Source: Magicicada septendecula
Lineage: Eukaryota > Arthropoda > Insecta > Hemiptera > Cicadidae
Assembly: GCA_034769895.1 (NCBI GenBank)
Contig: CM068373.1
Span: forward strand, 25,506,120 to 25,570,119
DNA: 64,000 nucleotides
Direction of reading: 5' to 3'
The translations under genes and the position numbers were made by a program. Below the pieces are notes generated by a model, which worked only from the letters and a program-made list of their open reading frames with translations, was not told where the DNA came from and did not search any database. Positions 22,556-34,984 of this stretch are shown here, in pieces. Numbering within the stretch: the first letter of the stretch is position 1; each line of letters begins with the position of its first letter.

Positions 22556-23160
22556 TTTGTATTTTGAATGAAGTTCCCGGTAACGTTATTTCCACGTAGA
22601 TTTTTAAAAATCTCTAATCTTTTTGGTGCAGATTTTATGTATGGCATCCCTAATGTTAAAAACTTTTAAGCCTATACTTAGCTATTTTTTTGGATTTGGA
22701 TTAAAGTCATCTTTAATCTGATTTTGGGTGATTTTTTAAAATTAAAAAAAAACATTGTTTTCCTTTATGGGATCCTGATTTTCTAATGTTTGTTACAATT
22801 CAAACATATTTGATACTTTTTATAGATTTTTACAGTTTTATCAAAATTTTTAATTATTTGTTAGAATTTAGACTACAAAATTTTAGTTTCAAAACTGAAC
22901 TCCAGGTTTCGGTTACAGTCCCTTTAATTTGTTGACCCATATGATTTTTGCAATTTTTTTGTAATTATGTCTCATTCATGTTTTCTTTCTTGCCCTTCTT
23001 TATTTTTGGGGGATAAATCTCAAAATCAATACAGGTCTCTACTCTAAAACCGCGTGCCAAGTTTTATGGAAATCGGTTCATGCAGTTAAACGCTGTCGTG
23101 AAAATTCCCAAAATAAATCAGCAGGCAGATAGACAGACAGACAGAAAATCTCCAAGCAAT
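22556..23160 (+). repeat. Dispersed repeat ending in (CAGA)n
   Basis: The right end, CCAAGTTTTATGGAAATCGG then TTCATGCAGTTAAACG and later CAGGCAGATAGACAGACAGA (23127-23150), has the form of a common arthropod repeat that ends in a GACA microsatellite. I cannot assign the class or the left boundary. Confidence 0.4.
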
Positions 23161-23164
23161 GTAG

Positions 23165-23924
23165 TTGAACTATTATTGCTTGTTCAATAATTACAATGAA
23201 TTATAATTAATATTTACAAAGCAAGTCAGGTAAACGGCAGTAATATACGAGTTAATAAACGAATGAGTACTTTCCGGTTAGTAATACGTAAAGGCAAAAT
23301 GTTTTGTAACCTTCAATAAACATAAAACCACTAACGAATACTATACAAAAAATTATATTCATAGACGTACGTGGACAATGATAAGTAACATATTACATAG
23401 TAATAAATAGCAAAGTGACGGAAACAATAAGAGACAAAAGATTATACACAGGTACTGACGTTTTACACAAATGACGATTATAGTAGGTTTAATGAGTAAA
23501 TAAAACATTTAAGCATCGTAGATTTAACCTAAGAATGAACAAGTATATAAACCATATCTTGCGATCATGATAGGATGCTGTTATGAGACGAGTAAACATA
23601 ACGATAGGAGTACCAGACAACAAGCAAAACTGGAACGTGAATGAAAAAAGCTAAAAGTTTCAGTTATGGTGATAGCAGATGAGGTTATGTAGACGAACAT
23701 TTGAAGAAAAATCTAAAGGATACGGAACGAGAAAATACAATGTAGAACGCGGTACAAGGAACACAAAATATATACATAAAGAAGTGTCCAGAAAAGGATA
23801 AATTCTTTATGTACACATAAAAACATAAAGAACCGTTACTAGCAAAGAAGTGTCCAGATAAAAAACGAATTGCGACAAACAAATAATCCGGTAACCATAA
23901 ACAGAATCATGAAATGTGTATACG
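23165..23924. other. Non-coding, unclassified
   Basis: AT-rich DNA with no gene seen. GAAGTGTCCAGA occurs twice (23781, 23846). Confidence 0.45.
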
Positions 23925-23926
23925 TA

Positions 23927-24544
23927 GGGGGACCCAAAAGTAACAAGAATTTTTCTCTGTCAGTCGCTAGAACGCTAGTTCCGACTTCTCCCGCTAGGTG
24001 CCTTCACTAGTCACCATTTTGTATCATTTGACCTAGCGGCATTGTTGTGGAAACATTAGCGCGGTCAGTGTGACTATTTTTGTAAACGCTGATTCACGTT
24101 TTCGGCGATTTTTCAATATCAGACCTTAAATACCAACGTGCTAACATCAGGTTCTGTTTCCTGTTAGGGAAATCAGCAGCATAAACTGTCGCAATGCTTC
24201 GGACGTCTTATGGGGAGGAAGCTTTAAGCCAGGCAAGGATTTACGAGTGGTTTTCACGTATTGAAAGTGGTCAAAGGTCAATTGAAGACGAACCACGACC
24301 GGGACGTCCCTCGACTTCCCTTGTCAAAACAGACGAAAACATTGAAAAAATCAGTGTTCCGATCATGTTTGATCGTCGTAGAACAATCGATGAATTGGAG
24401 GAAATGACTGGAATATCCTGGAGTTCCTGCCAACGAATATTGACCGAAGATCTGAAGATGAAACGTGTTGCAGCAAAATTCGTTCCGCGTGCGCTTTCTT
24501 GTCGGCTCAAAACAACTCTCATTTTTAACAGTACAAGTACATAA
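23927..24544 (+). pseudogene. mariner-type element, transposase N-terminus
   Basis: A TA is followed by GGGGGACCCAAAAGTAAC, a plausible 5' terminal repeat, and about 200 bp of leader. The transposase frame is traceable from 24134: QRANIRFCFLLGKSAA, a TAA stop at 24182-24184, then TVAMLRTSYGEEALSQARIYEWF and DEPRPGRPSTS. Next come EEMTGISWSSCQRILTEDL and VAAKFVPR. These are the paired HTH domain and linker of mariner transposases. After FVPRALSCRLKT the similarity ends, so the catalytic DDE half and 3' terminus are lost. No start ATG remains. Confidence 0.8.
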
Positions 24545-24689
24545 ACCAGTCACATTTTTAACGTTACAAGTACGTTACTTCCCATATTTAAGACTACCGT
24601 AAATCTAATGTGTAACAGTATGAAATCACATTTCATCGGATTCCAACCCTTCTGCAGTACAGTAATACCTACAGAAACTATCTCGAACG

Positions 24690-24795
24690 TTTTTGCCTCG
24701 GATGAATTGTTTCGAGAGCACGGGAGCTCTCGAAACATGTTCCGAATAAGGAAAAATAACATCCTGAGGTAATATAAACATAAATTTTAAATTAC

Positions 24796-24826
<31 letters not shown>

Positions 24827-25091
24827 ACACTTTCTGCTACAGTTCGTTTCTTGATATATACAAATTATTTAAAATTTATAATTATATTACCTCAAGATGT
24901 TCTTTTCCTTATTTGGAACATGTTTCGAGAGTTCCTGTTCTCTCATCTTCAGCCTTCGCCATCTTGTTTCTCTGGGATTGGATGAGAAACAAGATGGTGA
25001 AGGCTGAAGATGAGAGAACAGGAACTCTCGAAACATGTTCCAAATAAATAAAAGAACATCTTGAGGTAATATAATTATAAATTTTAAATAC

Positions 25092-25092
<1 letters not shown>
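24690..25092. repeat. Foldback repeat with hammerhead-like modules
   Basis: The arms at about 24868-24975 and 24977-25090 are near-perfect reverse complements (ATTACCTCAAGATGTTC ... GAACATCTTGAGGTAAT). A third, diverged copy of the arm lies at 24696-24800 (GAAACATGTTCCGAATAAGG). The right arm holds CTGAAGA-T-GAGAG-(loop)-CTCTC-GAAAC at 25004-25034; the left arm has its mirror at 24923-24953. (TA)n tracts at 24797-24822 and 25098-25126 flank the structure. Inverted termini carrying such modules are known from Penelope-like elements; that link is inference here. Confidence 0.6.
25004..25034 (+). ncRNA. Hammerhead-like hairpin module (candidate)
   Basis: CTGAAGA, a T, a five-pair stem GAGAG/CTCTC with an 8-base loop, then GAAAC. 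The mirror copy is at 24923-24953 on the minus strand. Confidence 0.4.
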
Positions 25093-25126
<34 letters not shown>

Positions 25127-25129
<3 letters not shown>

Positions 25130-26814
25130 CAACAATACATATATTTGGATATTTGCCCAGGGCTGTATGTTTGTAAATATCTAGCATAGTATATATATGA
25201 TGAACAGTTTTTAACAATATTATGCAGGTTAAGAATTGTCAGAAAGCGTACACCTGCCCCGCGAGTGAATACAGCGCTTGTGTGTTTGTGTGTGTGAACG
25301 CAAGCTACGACAGGCAAGAGTCTACGATGGGGTGATGCGTACGAATTCTCTGATATCAGGTTTTAACCGGATAAAAATAAACTAATTAATCACAGGACAT
25401 TTTAAACCTGTGAACAAAGACTTACCCAAATTATAAAAACACCATTACATTAAGGAATTTTTAACGAATATAGTGATGCAAAAGTATTGCAGAAATTTGC
25501 AAGAATAAGGACGCTAGGTAATTTAATGTTAATTACTAGTGTAATTAAATAGTAATTAATAAGTGACCAGAAACCGTGAGTGACCCCCAGATATACGTGA
25601 GTGACCAGAAAAAAATTACGCAAACGATGATATCCCTCGTACTACGAGGATGTTTACGAAATCGCGAAAATGAACCGAAAAGTGATTTGTAATTAAAAGG
25701 ACGCTTTGCACGAAGTGACAATATCTAACAGGTCGAAAACAGTCCTGGACTTGTCAGATTGCCGTCTACTATAAATACCACCTGCAATTTTGGGGCGGTC
25801 TCAGACTCAAGATATCTTCACACAACGTCACGCTGCTGGTCTGCCGACCGATCGAACATATTTACCACACACACCAAGACTTATGGAGGAACTCTAGACT
25901 ATCACAATCAAAAAACCGTAGAGACAGAGAACACAGTATCAGCATAATCATCAACATCAAATTCTCAGGATTCAGGACACACGTGCGCGCGCGCGCAACG
26001 GTAACGTCGGCAGTACGCAGGTGATGAATAAACAATTATATTTTTTGTTTGTGAAAAGAACTCTTAAAAAGATACTTATATATGAACAGTATATACTTAA
26101 AATTTTAAATATAATCACTGTAGATAAATTTAAATGGTAGTTAAAGAAAATAATTTAATTTAACAAGAAAATTTAAAAATACTAATTTTCTGTTGTATGT
26201 TAAAATTTGGGTTTGTCAGTAGATATAAATAATAGGTTGGAAGTAAATGTTATATTTTTATTTTTGTATAGCAACAATAAGTTTCATTCTTGAGACTTAA
26301 TATTATTTTTGTTTGTAAATGAGTTGCTATTATTATTTAAAATTGGAGTCAAAGTCAGTCACACTGAAATATAAAGTGTTTAAATAATTTGTTTAACATG
26401 TCTGTTTACCTAGTAAGATTATATGGTTGTTTATTTTTATTTGTCATGAACAGCAAAGAAGGTTATGTTGTATTTTTGTAAACTTATAAAAGAGAATATT
26501 TTTTTATTTTTATAATTCGAAATTTTAATATTTGCATATTTTCGATTAATATTAATAAAGCATAGAATGTTTGTTTTGATACGGTTTTAATTAATTATTT
26601 ACATGGTAATGTATTTGTGTAATTTGTTGTAATACTTGTAACGTTGTATTCTTCCTTGAAATACACAGAAATAGAAGAGAAGAAAATATAAATAAAGTAA
26701 CACTTTGAGGAATAGAACACAAGATAAAAGCAGAAAAATAACATACGTTTGTCTGACAAACTGTTGGATGTTTCTTTACAAGAACTCGTTAAAAAATGTT
26801 TGTAAAAAAACAAG

Positions 26815-26815
<1 letters not shown>
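25127..26815. other. Non-coding, possible LTR-like promoter
   Basis: Mostly AT-rich. Around 25768, CTATAAATACC precedes a moderately GC-rich stretch, followed by (CG)n at 25984-25996 and AATAAA at 26027, a pattern seen in LTRs. No paired termini or duplications were found. Confidence 0.3.

Positions 26816-26816
<1 letters not shown>

Positions 26817-26846
<30 letters not shown>
26817..26846. repeat. Poly(T) run
   Basis: An uninterrupted T run of about 30 bases could be the A tail of a minus-strand retroposon, but no such element is recognisable beside it. Confidence 0.8.
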
Positions 26847-26847
<1 letters not shown>

Positions 26848-27239
26848 AACAGACAAATGGTTAACAAAATTAACGTGCGAGTCGCGTACGTCACTAGAAA
26901 ACGGCAGACTCAGGAGTCAGAGCAGAACTAAACAAATGTTGGCGGAACAAACGACTCATATGTTTCCTGAATACAAATGTGGATACCTACAGTATGTTTT
27001 CTTACAGCACACAACTCCAGAATATTATGCTGCTAAAAAATATTGCATCTGTTTTTGATCCTAAATTGTATTATTTATTATAATGCTTTATCTCTAGTAA
27101 GGCTTGACATATATCTTTAATAGCATGCTGTCCAATCATCGTCAGAAGAATTTAATTGATGTAAAGTTTTTAGATCCGACTTTCCTTGATTGTAGATTGT
27201 ACAGTAGCGCGATAATTTTACTTTATAGGTTGGCTAATC

Positions 27240-27780
27240 TGCGCTTTGATTTTTACGGTAATTTGATCATTCATGTCTGGTGCTCTACACAGTACGTCTC
27301 AGACGCTCGTCAGCAGCGTTCGGCTCGCTCGCAGCCTTACTGTCATTTAAATACTTGAACTCAAGTATTCTAGTGCCGCGTATTCGCGCATTTCGTACAC
27401 TTACGACTTTTAATGTAGGCCTTAGGCCACACTTCACATATGGGCCATTAGGCCCTTGCATCAATTCAATTTAAATTTGATACGAATTGTATCCACATTA
27501 TGCTTATTAGCCAATCCATTATTCAAAACAACTTCTAACTGCTTAACGATTTCTAATGTATTTGTGAATATCAAATAAATGAATTATCTACAGTCCACTC
27601 GCTTCATCATTTCTGCATCCTGGCGAATCAACTATAAGGAGAACATTTCACACACAACATTCTTCAACAAAATATTTTTCGGTCCACTCGGACCGCACAC
27701 TTAACATTTTTGGTCCTCACAGTACGGATCAATCTTCTTACTTACCATTTTTTGGTCCCACGGGCCGCATCATTAACATA
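27240..27780 (+). repeat. LTR/leader fragment, BEL/Pao-like
   Basis: GC-richer sequence carries palindromes such as GGCCTTAGGCC and AATAAA near 27575. Three spaced copies of a TTTTTGGTCC...GG(N)CCGCA-like motif follow (27670, 27707, 27747), which recalls the leader of BEL/Pao retrotransposons. No gag-pol is present. Boundaries and class are uncertain. Confidence 0.35.
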
Positions 27781-28636
27781 GATAATTATAATTTATCTAA
27801 AATTTCGAATTAATTGTAATTTGTTTTTATCGTTTTTCTTTCTTCGGAACGATACATTTTATTCTGAAACTACGTATTTTAAATAAAACGCCACTGGCAG
27901 GTTAATACAGAAACATTAAATAATTCAAACTCCCAACATTGTACAGTCGTATGCCTATACTACAATTAATCATATTTGAAATCGTTAGTTGGTTCTCATA
28001 GTTCGTTTGACTTCTGTATTGCAATTCTTTACTGAAACTGTATTTACATTTTACTTTCCATTTGGTTACTTTACGATGCAGGTTTGTTGGTCGAAGTGAT
28101 TTTTAACTAACCGTTGAGACAAGATAAGGTTTAATAAGTATTACCTGGGAAGGTATAAATAAAGGAGTGTTGAGAAGGCATTATCAAAGTAATAAAATCG
28201 GAAACACGGGAAAGATGTTAAATGATATAAATAAAACACATGCGTAGAAAACGGATTTTTCCTAAAAATAAAGAGTAAAATACTAAGAAAAATGCGATCT
28301 TGGAATGTTTACAATTACTATTCGCTTTCGTACAGTAGTTTGGATGTCCAATAAAGAGAAATTACGCTTAAATTTTAGCTAGCTGTTAGTGGATATTACA
28401 CTAGCGGTTAGATATAGATCGTTCTATTAATGTAAACATTTTCTTGCCCTGTACGTTTAGGCAGATCAACACAACGTATTCCATGCCACATTCTTTACAT
28501 TAGAAAGCATACATAACGCTGGCAATAAATGAAATGTATTTTGAAAAAATTGGAAAAGTCAAGAGTATACTTCAAAGTGATGTAACGTAAAAATGCAGTT
28601 TCGTTATTAAATTTATTATAAAATCTAAATATAAAC
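27781..28636. other. Non-coding, unclassified
   Basis: AT-rich DNA with no supportable gene. Confidence 0.5.
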
Positions 28637-29472
28637 ATTTTACTTCAATGTTCCGTAAGGAAAAAAAGAAGTACAGTATGGTGATCGCGAAAAAAATCGT
28701 GTTTGAGATAATTGCAAATTCTGACTTTACTACCGTCAAAACACGAAGAAAAGTCACTTCCCGAAAACTGTGTGTGTCTATGTGTAGAGGTTTTTCTATG
28801 GCAAACGATAACTGCCGCAAAATCAAACAGAATCAAATTATGTTTTGCATATTTGCCCGAGTTGTAGAGGACTTAAGACCTATTGATTTCGGTGAAGACC
28901 AGTTATGGGGAAGAGGTAGATTACCTAAAACGTTTTACGTTTTAACAGGAGTAAAGTACTTGATTTTGATTAACAAAGTATCCTAAAAAGAAGGTCATAT
29001 TAATCCACTGTAGAAAGATAGATGAAATATTTATACATACATGAAAAGGGTAGTTAAAGGGGGAGGGTGTAAATTTTTGAATTGATATTAAATATTGATT
29101 CGACCGAAAACTTACAAAAATTTTAGTAAAATATTAACAATTGATATCGTTCCATGTAAACAAATTATCGTAACTGAGGATACGTAAACAAATTAATTTT
29201 TCGTTTTCAGAAATTCACACATTAAAAACGGTGAGCGGTATTCTCTTTCTTTCGCGTTGTTTAAATAAAAGATACTTTAATGAAGTGAATTCTTTTTTTT
29301 CATCTTGTCCATATTAACAAGTATGGACAATTTTTTTAAATTATTTTTCTCAGCGTTTTTACCAAACGCATGCTGATATATTTAATTTCGTTCTGAACGT
29401 ATATATTAAAAATAATTTTATAAAATTATTTAGAACATAGAAAGTCATGTATGGTTCCCCATACCGATTTTT
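28637..29472 (-). mobile_element. Satellite-carrying element copy 4, single monomer
   Basis: Reverse orientation. The tail (ACTTCAATGTTCCGTAAGGAA) is at the left, with a short microsatellite remnant (TGTGTGTCTATGTG), and one monomer lies at about 28790-28960 (GGCAAACGATAACTGCCGCAA). The head is at the right (GTCATGTATGGTTCCCCATACCGAT). This is the shortest complete form of the family and shows the array is an expansion of one monomer. It is about 835 bp with no coding capacity. Confidence 0.75.
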
Positions 29473-29849
29473 CATTTTGAGCCACGGTATGAGGAATGTT
29501 GCTACACGTTCACTTTGCTTGTGTTATTTATTGGTAGCCAATTTATAAATGACGTTAAGTGGCTCTCGTCAAGCTGCCAGTAACGATTGCAATATACATC
29601 CTGTCATGTATAAATCTACTCTCCAGATAAAACTCTTTTCGATATCATTATTGTAGTGACTAACAATAAAACCTTAAATAATCTTTAACAAATTCCTGTT
29701 ACTTTATTTCCTAATTCTTATATGTTTCACATACATTAATACAAAACAGTAAATATTTGTTGTCTCTTTGACTACTTGTACATAGTTTTCTACATAAATT
29801 AGTATAATTCATAATTTTGCTAAGCTGTTAAATAAATCTCCACAGTTGA
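29473..29849. other. Non-coding, unclassified
   Basis: AT-rich DNA between a satellite-carrying element and a solo LTR. No gene seen. Confidence 0.5.
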
Positions 29850-29853
29850 ATAT

Positions 29854-30391
29854 TGTCACATTGTTACATTGAACGTTCTCCATGTTTCACGGTTATGCCA
29901 GCTGTAATGTTTGTGTGTGTACATGACACTTAACATGCAATGCACTGTTACGTAATATGGAACATGCTCATACATTTGATAGTGCTATTCGACAAGCTTC
30001 TCAACTACCCCAACGGTGCGTGTTCGTACCAAGGCAGTGCTAAAGTACCCTCTAGAATTTTTGATTGTTTATTAAGGACGCATATTATGGAACCTGCAGA
30101 CTATAAATAGCCTGGACCTGCAGTTTAGTTTTTCAGTTATTGTCGGGCGATTTACACAGTGCGTCTCAAGTAGTATATTAGTGATTATAATGCGGAATCC
30201 TTTATAGTTGACATTATTATTTGTGTGGACAGATTATCTTGAATTATTGTACGAGTATAACCTTGTTAAATAAGTTGTTTATTTCAAAATGTTAATTGAG
30301 ATTAATTAAAGCTGGTGCTTAGTGACTTAATTGGTGTCTTGTATTTTATTTTCCACTGTACCATACGACGATCAAGGAGACTATCGTAACA
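29854..30391 (+). mobile_element. Solo LTR D (gypsy-like, TSD atat)
   Basis: It runs from TGTCACATTGTTACATTG to ATCGTAACA, flanked by atat (29850-29853 and 30392-30395). It shares CTCTAGAATTTTTGATTG, a TATA box (CTATAAATAGC at about 30102) and the 3' block TAAAGCTGGTG...TTCCACTGTACCATACGACG with the LTRs at 37768, 30831 and 50961. Length is 538 bp. No internal retroelement genes adjoin. Confidence 0.8.
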
Positions 30392-30395
30392 ATAT

Positions 30396-30826
30396 GTTAG
30401 TGGATCATGTTAAATATTGAAAAAAGACAAAGCATTCTTGAATACGAAGCTTCTAATTTAAGTAGGCTGTGATTTATGTAAACATTGAACAGTCGGCGTT
30501 TTGGGTTATCTGAAAATTATTAAGCCTACTTATTTATAAGACGTAAATATCATATTCCTAATTATAATAATCAATATTATTTATGCCTAACAGTGATGGG
30601 CATATGTAGTCTATGCAAACCTTAGAAAAAATTATTGCGCTTATAATCGCAAATTGACAGACGTGACTTCTACGAAAGTAGTCAAATTGTATGACTACAG
30701 ACTTGACAAACGTAACACCGCATTATGGTCGTGACACTCCTGCCTCTCTTTCTCGCTTTTCAGCGCCATATTATTTCACCACTCTCCCTCTATTATTAAA
30801 GCAAGCGTCAGTGCATGGATACATTC
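30396..30826. other. Spacer between two opposed solo LTRs
   Basis: No gene. The flanking LTRs D and C belong to one family and are in opposite orientation, so this 0.4-kb stretch could sit in a hairpin of the two. Confidence 0.5.
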
Positions 30827-30830
30827 ATAC

Positions 30831-31378
30831 TGTTGCGACGGTCTACTCGATCGCCGTACGGTACATTGGAAAACAAAATAAAAGAGACCAAGTCACTAAT
30901 TACCAGCTTTAATTTTCACAGTTAAACATTTCGTAATTAACAACACAGTCTCTTACAACAAATCAAATAAAAATTGTTCACACGCAGAAAAAGGCCAACT
31001 AATATTGAAACACAATTGTATTACAATATAATGCCCGATCATAAAACACAGCACTTCACCAATAACCACTTGAACGCACACAGTATCGCCCGACAATAAA
31101 CTGGAACCGCATTGTAATATATCGCGACTGTAACTGAAAACTAAAGCCGCTGCCGCCTACTATTTATACAACGCTCACAGACCAGAACATTCCAAATTAC
31201 GTATTAGCGCCAGTGTACGACGTAATTAATTGCGGCCTTGACACAGTCAGCGAGCGGCCGCCCGAATTCTGGCATAGACTAGCAAATGCGTCGAGAGTCA
31301 CGTACGCCGCACGCATTACATTCCAGATCCCTCTGGAACGTACGACAAACAAGTAGATTGTTCTGTGATGTCGAAACA
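30831..31378 (-). mobile_element. Solo LTR C (gypsy-like, TSD atac)
   Basis: It runs from TGTTGCGACGGTCTACTCGA to GATGTCGAAACA, with atac duplicated at 30827-30830 and 31379-31382. It is the reverse-orientation member of the D/E family (GGAAAACAAAATAAAAGAGACC, CCAGCTTTAATTTTCACAG), 548 bp, with the TATA box on the minus strand near 31163. Confidence 0.8.
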
Positions 31379-31658
31379 ATACGAACCAATGAGCAGTAGT
31401 TAGTCCGTGCGTTAACAATTTAACAACGAAACAGTTATCAGTTTATTTTTAATTCTGTGAAACAGTTAAAGATATCTGTCAAAGCAACTCTTATCAACTC
31501 TAATGGCGGCGACCTTTGTTTTTATAGTGGAGATTTTACATTACAGTCATAGTTCATACAATATATTACAGTGATATCTCTTATCATTTTTTAAGAGATC
31601 CGCGACTCCTCTTTTCATAACAATATTCCTAATTAAAAAGCAACAATCACCAAATACA
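31379..31658. other. Short non-coding spacer
   Basis: AT-rich DNA between solo LTR C and the hAT element. The last 8 bp (caaataca) is the hAT duplication. Confidence 0.6.
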
Positions 31659-32040
31659 CAGCGGCGGCTCGTAAGGGGAGGCAAGGGAGGCTAAGCTTCC
31701 GCAGTGAAATTCAGAAAATTATTAAAAACAAACAAATAGTAATAGGCTTTTTTTTATTGTAACAGAACACGTAATCAATCTGTAATCACAATTTGGGTTT
31801 AAATTATTTCATTAATTACAAAAAACGTTTTAATCCCGCGTTATCAATAGCGCAGAATAGCAGCAGAGGCAGGGATCTGAGTAGCCGCCGTAGTACTCGT
31901 ACGGCTACGTGCCTGGCAGTTGGAAGGGGGGGGGCTAGTGCATCTGTAACCGTATTGGGAGGCAACCAGTGAATTAGCCTCTCGGCACGGATTAACGTGG
32001 TTTTTGTTAGTTTTACGCAGTCTTTACGTTCTCGCGCTCC

Positions 32041-32161
<121 letters not shown>

Positions 32162-32276
32162 ATCTCTTCTTGGCGTGTGTTTGTAATCTCTACTACGAGG
32201 ATAAAGTAGATTTGGGAGAAAAAATTAAAGTGATATTGCAGTATCCAACAAATGCATCATTACAACACTACTGAAT

Positions 32277-32516
32277 AAACAATTTTCCCGGTTGAGTGAC
32301 TTTGAGAGAAATGAAATGAAAACTGGTCGAACTACCCCAAAATTTTTATTTCTTAAAAGGCACAAAAACAAATCTAGAACTTTCCAGTCGTCATTGTACA
32401 ACCAACATAAATGGCTATGCGGTAGTGGGGTAAATTCGAAGTTATTCTGCTGGCTCTGCTTACTGTTAAACGCAAACAAGCCTATATGGTCTGCTGAAGG
32501 CTTACAAGTATATTAA
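32277..32516 (+). pseudogene. hAT transposase N-terminal fragment (TTF/BED-like zinc finger)
   Basis: The frame reads SDFERNEMKTGRTTP, then YNQHKWLCGSGVNSKLFCWL and CLLLNANKPIWSAEGLQ. The pattern WLCGS...KLFCW-CLL..W...G is the zinc-finger segment at the start of hAT transposases of the ZMYM/DUF4371-type group. The frame ends at a TAA after about 75 residues, and the catalytic and dimerisation regions are gone, so the element is non-autonomous. Confidence 0.75.
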
Positions 32517-32686
32517 TCACAACTTTCAAAACTGTTAAAATCAGATAGCTCTACCATGCTTAAGATAAGAGTGAAATAGCGTGTCCGGGGGGGGGGGGTT
32601 GCTATGACTGACTAACTGACTCTGTTTGACTGACTCTCTCGTAGCCTCCCCTTCTTCAGGACACACAGGCCGTCACTGCAAATACA

Positions 32687-33320
32687 TGAACACAAATGAG
32701 GCAGATATTGAAGCTTAAATCTACTAATTACAGTACTGACAGTAAATCAGATTTTCTATTTAAATCTAACGTCTATGTTGGCACCCATGTTGATTATTAT
32801 GTGGGCAAACGTTTGGTATTCTTTCAAAAGCGTTAATTAGTTATTAAATGCATCCACATTTATTGCTCATACTTTACGCTGTGACTAATTGCGGTAACGT
32901 CTCACAATTTAACATTTAATATAAATGAAATATGGTTACCAATTTGTAATAAAAGTAACTTTATAAATCAAAAAAAAATTACGATAAAACCTGAAGTGTT
33001 TGATAACGCTTCTGGCACTCGATTATTGCCAATTTTAATATTATATTCATAACTGTAGGTACAGTAGACACTGTGAAACATATAGGCGTAAACATGGAGA
33101 TGAGTGTTAGTCAGTCGTGTCACTGAAGTATATTCCAAATAGACAATCGATGTGAAACATTAATTTTAATCACGAGACCGGGATAGTAATTTTTGCCTGC
33201 TGATATTAAACACAATTAACACTGCTGGTTAAGTCCTCATTTAGCAGTAGTACTCGTTACTTTGTCTCGTCGTTGATTATGTACCATTAGTAGGGGCATC
33301 AATCCTACAGTTTGGAGGAT
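32687..33320. other. Non-coding, unclassified
   Basis: AT-rich DNA with no supportable gene. Confidence 0.5.
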
Positions 33321-33321
33321 T

Positions 33322-33805
33322 ACATACAGAAAACATAACACTACTTCACAAAATAGAAAAAGGTAAAAAATAGATTTGTTAGAAATTCTAGATATTAAAA
33401 ACGCAATTCAAAATAACAAAAATTTAACAAATGAACAAACTGAATTCTGTGTATCCCCTTTATTAAAAGCTGTTATTTAGTTTAGTATATTTTATACTTT
33501 GCATTAGATTATATTTAGTTTTTGCAGACGCCTGACCTTCCCTTGGCTCTTGCACACCCCCTCTCCATCTCAACACCCCCACAGATGTTCCAATACAGGC
33601 CCTAAACAGATGGTCACCACCACCACCTTTACTCACATCCTGTGTTTAGGTTTTTTAATTCATTTGTCTCTTTGACAATGGCTTAGGAGGTCGAAACAGC
33701 TGTCAGAGTTAAATAAAATCTGTGAAACTTACCAAATGTTTTTATATATTTTAAAAAACCTTTGTATTAATATGTTTCACCTAGTGCCCAACAATTCATC
33801 AATTA
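33322..33805 (+). pseudogene. Penelope-like element, 3' fragment
   Basis: After a one-base frameshift the sequence reads KIDLLEILDIKNAIQ, then NLTNEQTEFCVSPLL and a TAG at 33478-33480. This is the end of a Penelope-like protein, where ...LE--EI-K...LNEQ... follows the GIY-YIG domain. The 3' region (33481-33805) includes GGTCGAAACAGCTGTC at 33687 and TTAAATAAAATCTGTGAAAC. The whole block is repeated at 36700-37165. RT and endonuclease parts are absent (5' truncation). Confidence 0.6.
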
Positions 33806-34102
33806 AAATCCTACAGTCCTTGGAAGATCAATATTGCCTACCGTTAAATTTAGTTCCAACCAAACCTTAAACTGAAGTGTGACAAACGCTTTAAAGGTTA
33901 CTTGTATGGCTGTCAACAGCGATTATTTAACCAGGTAAAGATTTTCGTCGTAAGGTTTACTACGTACGAGTTAGCTTAGAATATGTGAAAAATAAATGTC
34001 TGTAAGTTACTCTTCTTTGCGTGTTGAACACTTTACAGTATTAATCATTTAATGGTACGCTAATGTCTGTAAAATTTTACAGATCTAAAGCACAATTTTG
34101 TA
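33806..34102. other. Non-coding spacer
   Basis: AT-rich DNA with no feature recognised. Confidence 0.5.
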
Positions 34103-34930
34103 CACAGTTTTTACTTCCACGTTCCGTAAGGAAATGGAAGTATGACGAAGGAGAAAAAACTCGTGTTCGATATAAGAGCTGATTCTGATTGTACTACCCT
34201 CAAAAGGTGAAGAAAAGTCATTTTCCGGAAAGTGTCTGTGAGTAGAATTTTTTCTTTGGCATACGATAACTGCCGCAAATTCAAACAGAATCAAATAATT
34301 TATTGCATGTGCGCCCACGTTGTAGAGTACTCGAGGCCTATTAATTTTTGTGAAGATCGGTAAAGGAGGAAAGGTAGTTTACCAGCAAAGTTTTACGTTT
34401 TAACAAGAGTAATGTACTTACTTTTGATAATTAATGTATCCTGAAAAGAAGGTCATAATAATCCACTACACGAAGGTAGATGAAATATCTATACACGAAA
34501 AGGGTAGTTGAAGGGGAAGGGAGTAATTTTTTGTATTGATGTTATAAATTATTCGACCAAAACTTGAAGAAATTTTAGTAAAATATTAACAATTGATGTA
34601 TTTGATTCCATGTAAACAAAATATCGTAACCACGCATACATAAACAAAATAATTTTTCGTTTTTAGAAATTCACAAATTACAAACGCTGGGCGGTATTCG
34701 CGTTCTTTGGCGTTATTTAAATAAAAGATAATTTAATCATATTTATTCTTTATTTTGAAAATTATAAGAACTAGGTACAATTCGTATTTTGATTATCTTT
34801 CTCAACGTTTTTACCAAAAGCATGCTGATATATTTAATTTTGCTTTGAGTGTACTTATTACAAATAATTTAGAACATATTACAGATAATTATTTAGAACA
34901 TGGAAGTCATGTATGGTTCTGAATAACGAT
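34103..34930 (-). mobile_element. Satellite-carrying element copy 5, single monomer
   Basis: The tail ACTTCCACGTTCCGTAAGGAA is at the left. One monomer follows at about 34255-34415 (CGATAACTGCCGCAAATTCA, GTGAAGATCGG). The head is at the right (GTCATGTATGGTTCTGAATA). Its interior matches copy 4 along its whole length (GAAGGTCATA, GATGAAATATCTATACA, AAATAAAAGATA), so both represent the unexpanded element. Confidence 0.75.
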
Positions 34931-34984
34931 TTTTCACTTTTTCACGTTTTGGTATTGATTTAATGAGTTTGACAAAATTAAATT

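Noticed and set aside
26817..26846. Poly(T) as the A tail of a minus-strand retrogene
   Set aside because: No coding or SINE-like sequence is recognisable on its 5' side.
33667..33702. Counting GACAATGGCTTAG...GTCGAAAC as a full hammerhead-like module
   Set aside because: The CTGAWGA half is missing (TTGACAA). Only the GTCGAAAC half matches, so it was not counted among the nine sites.
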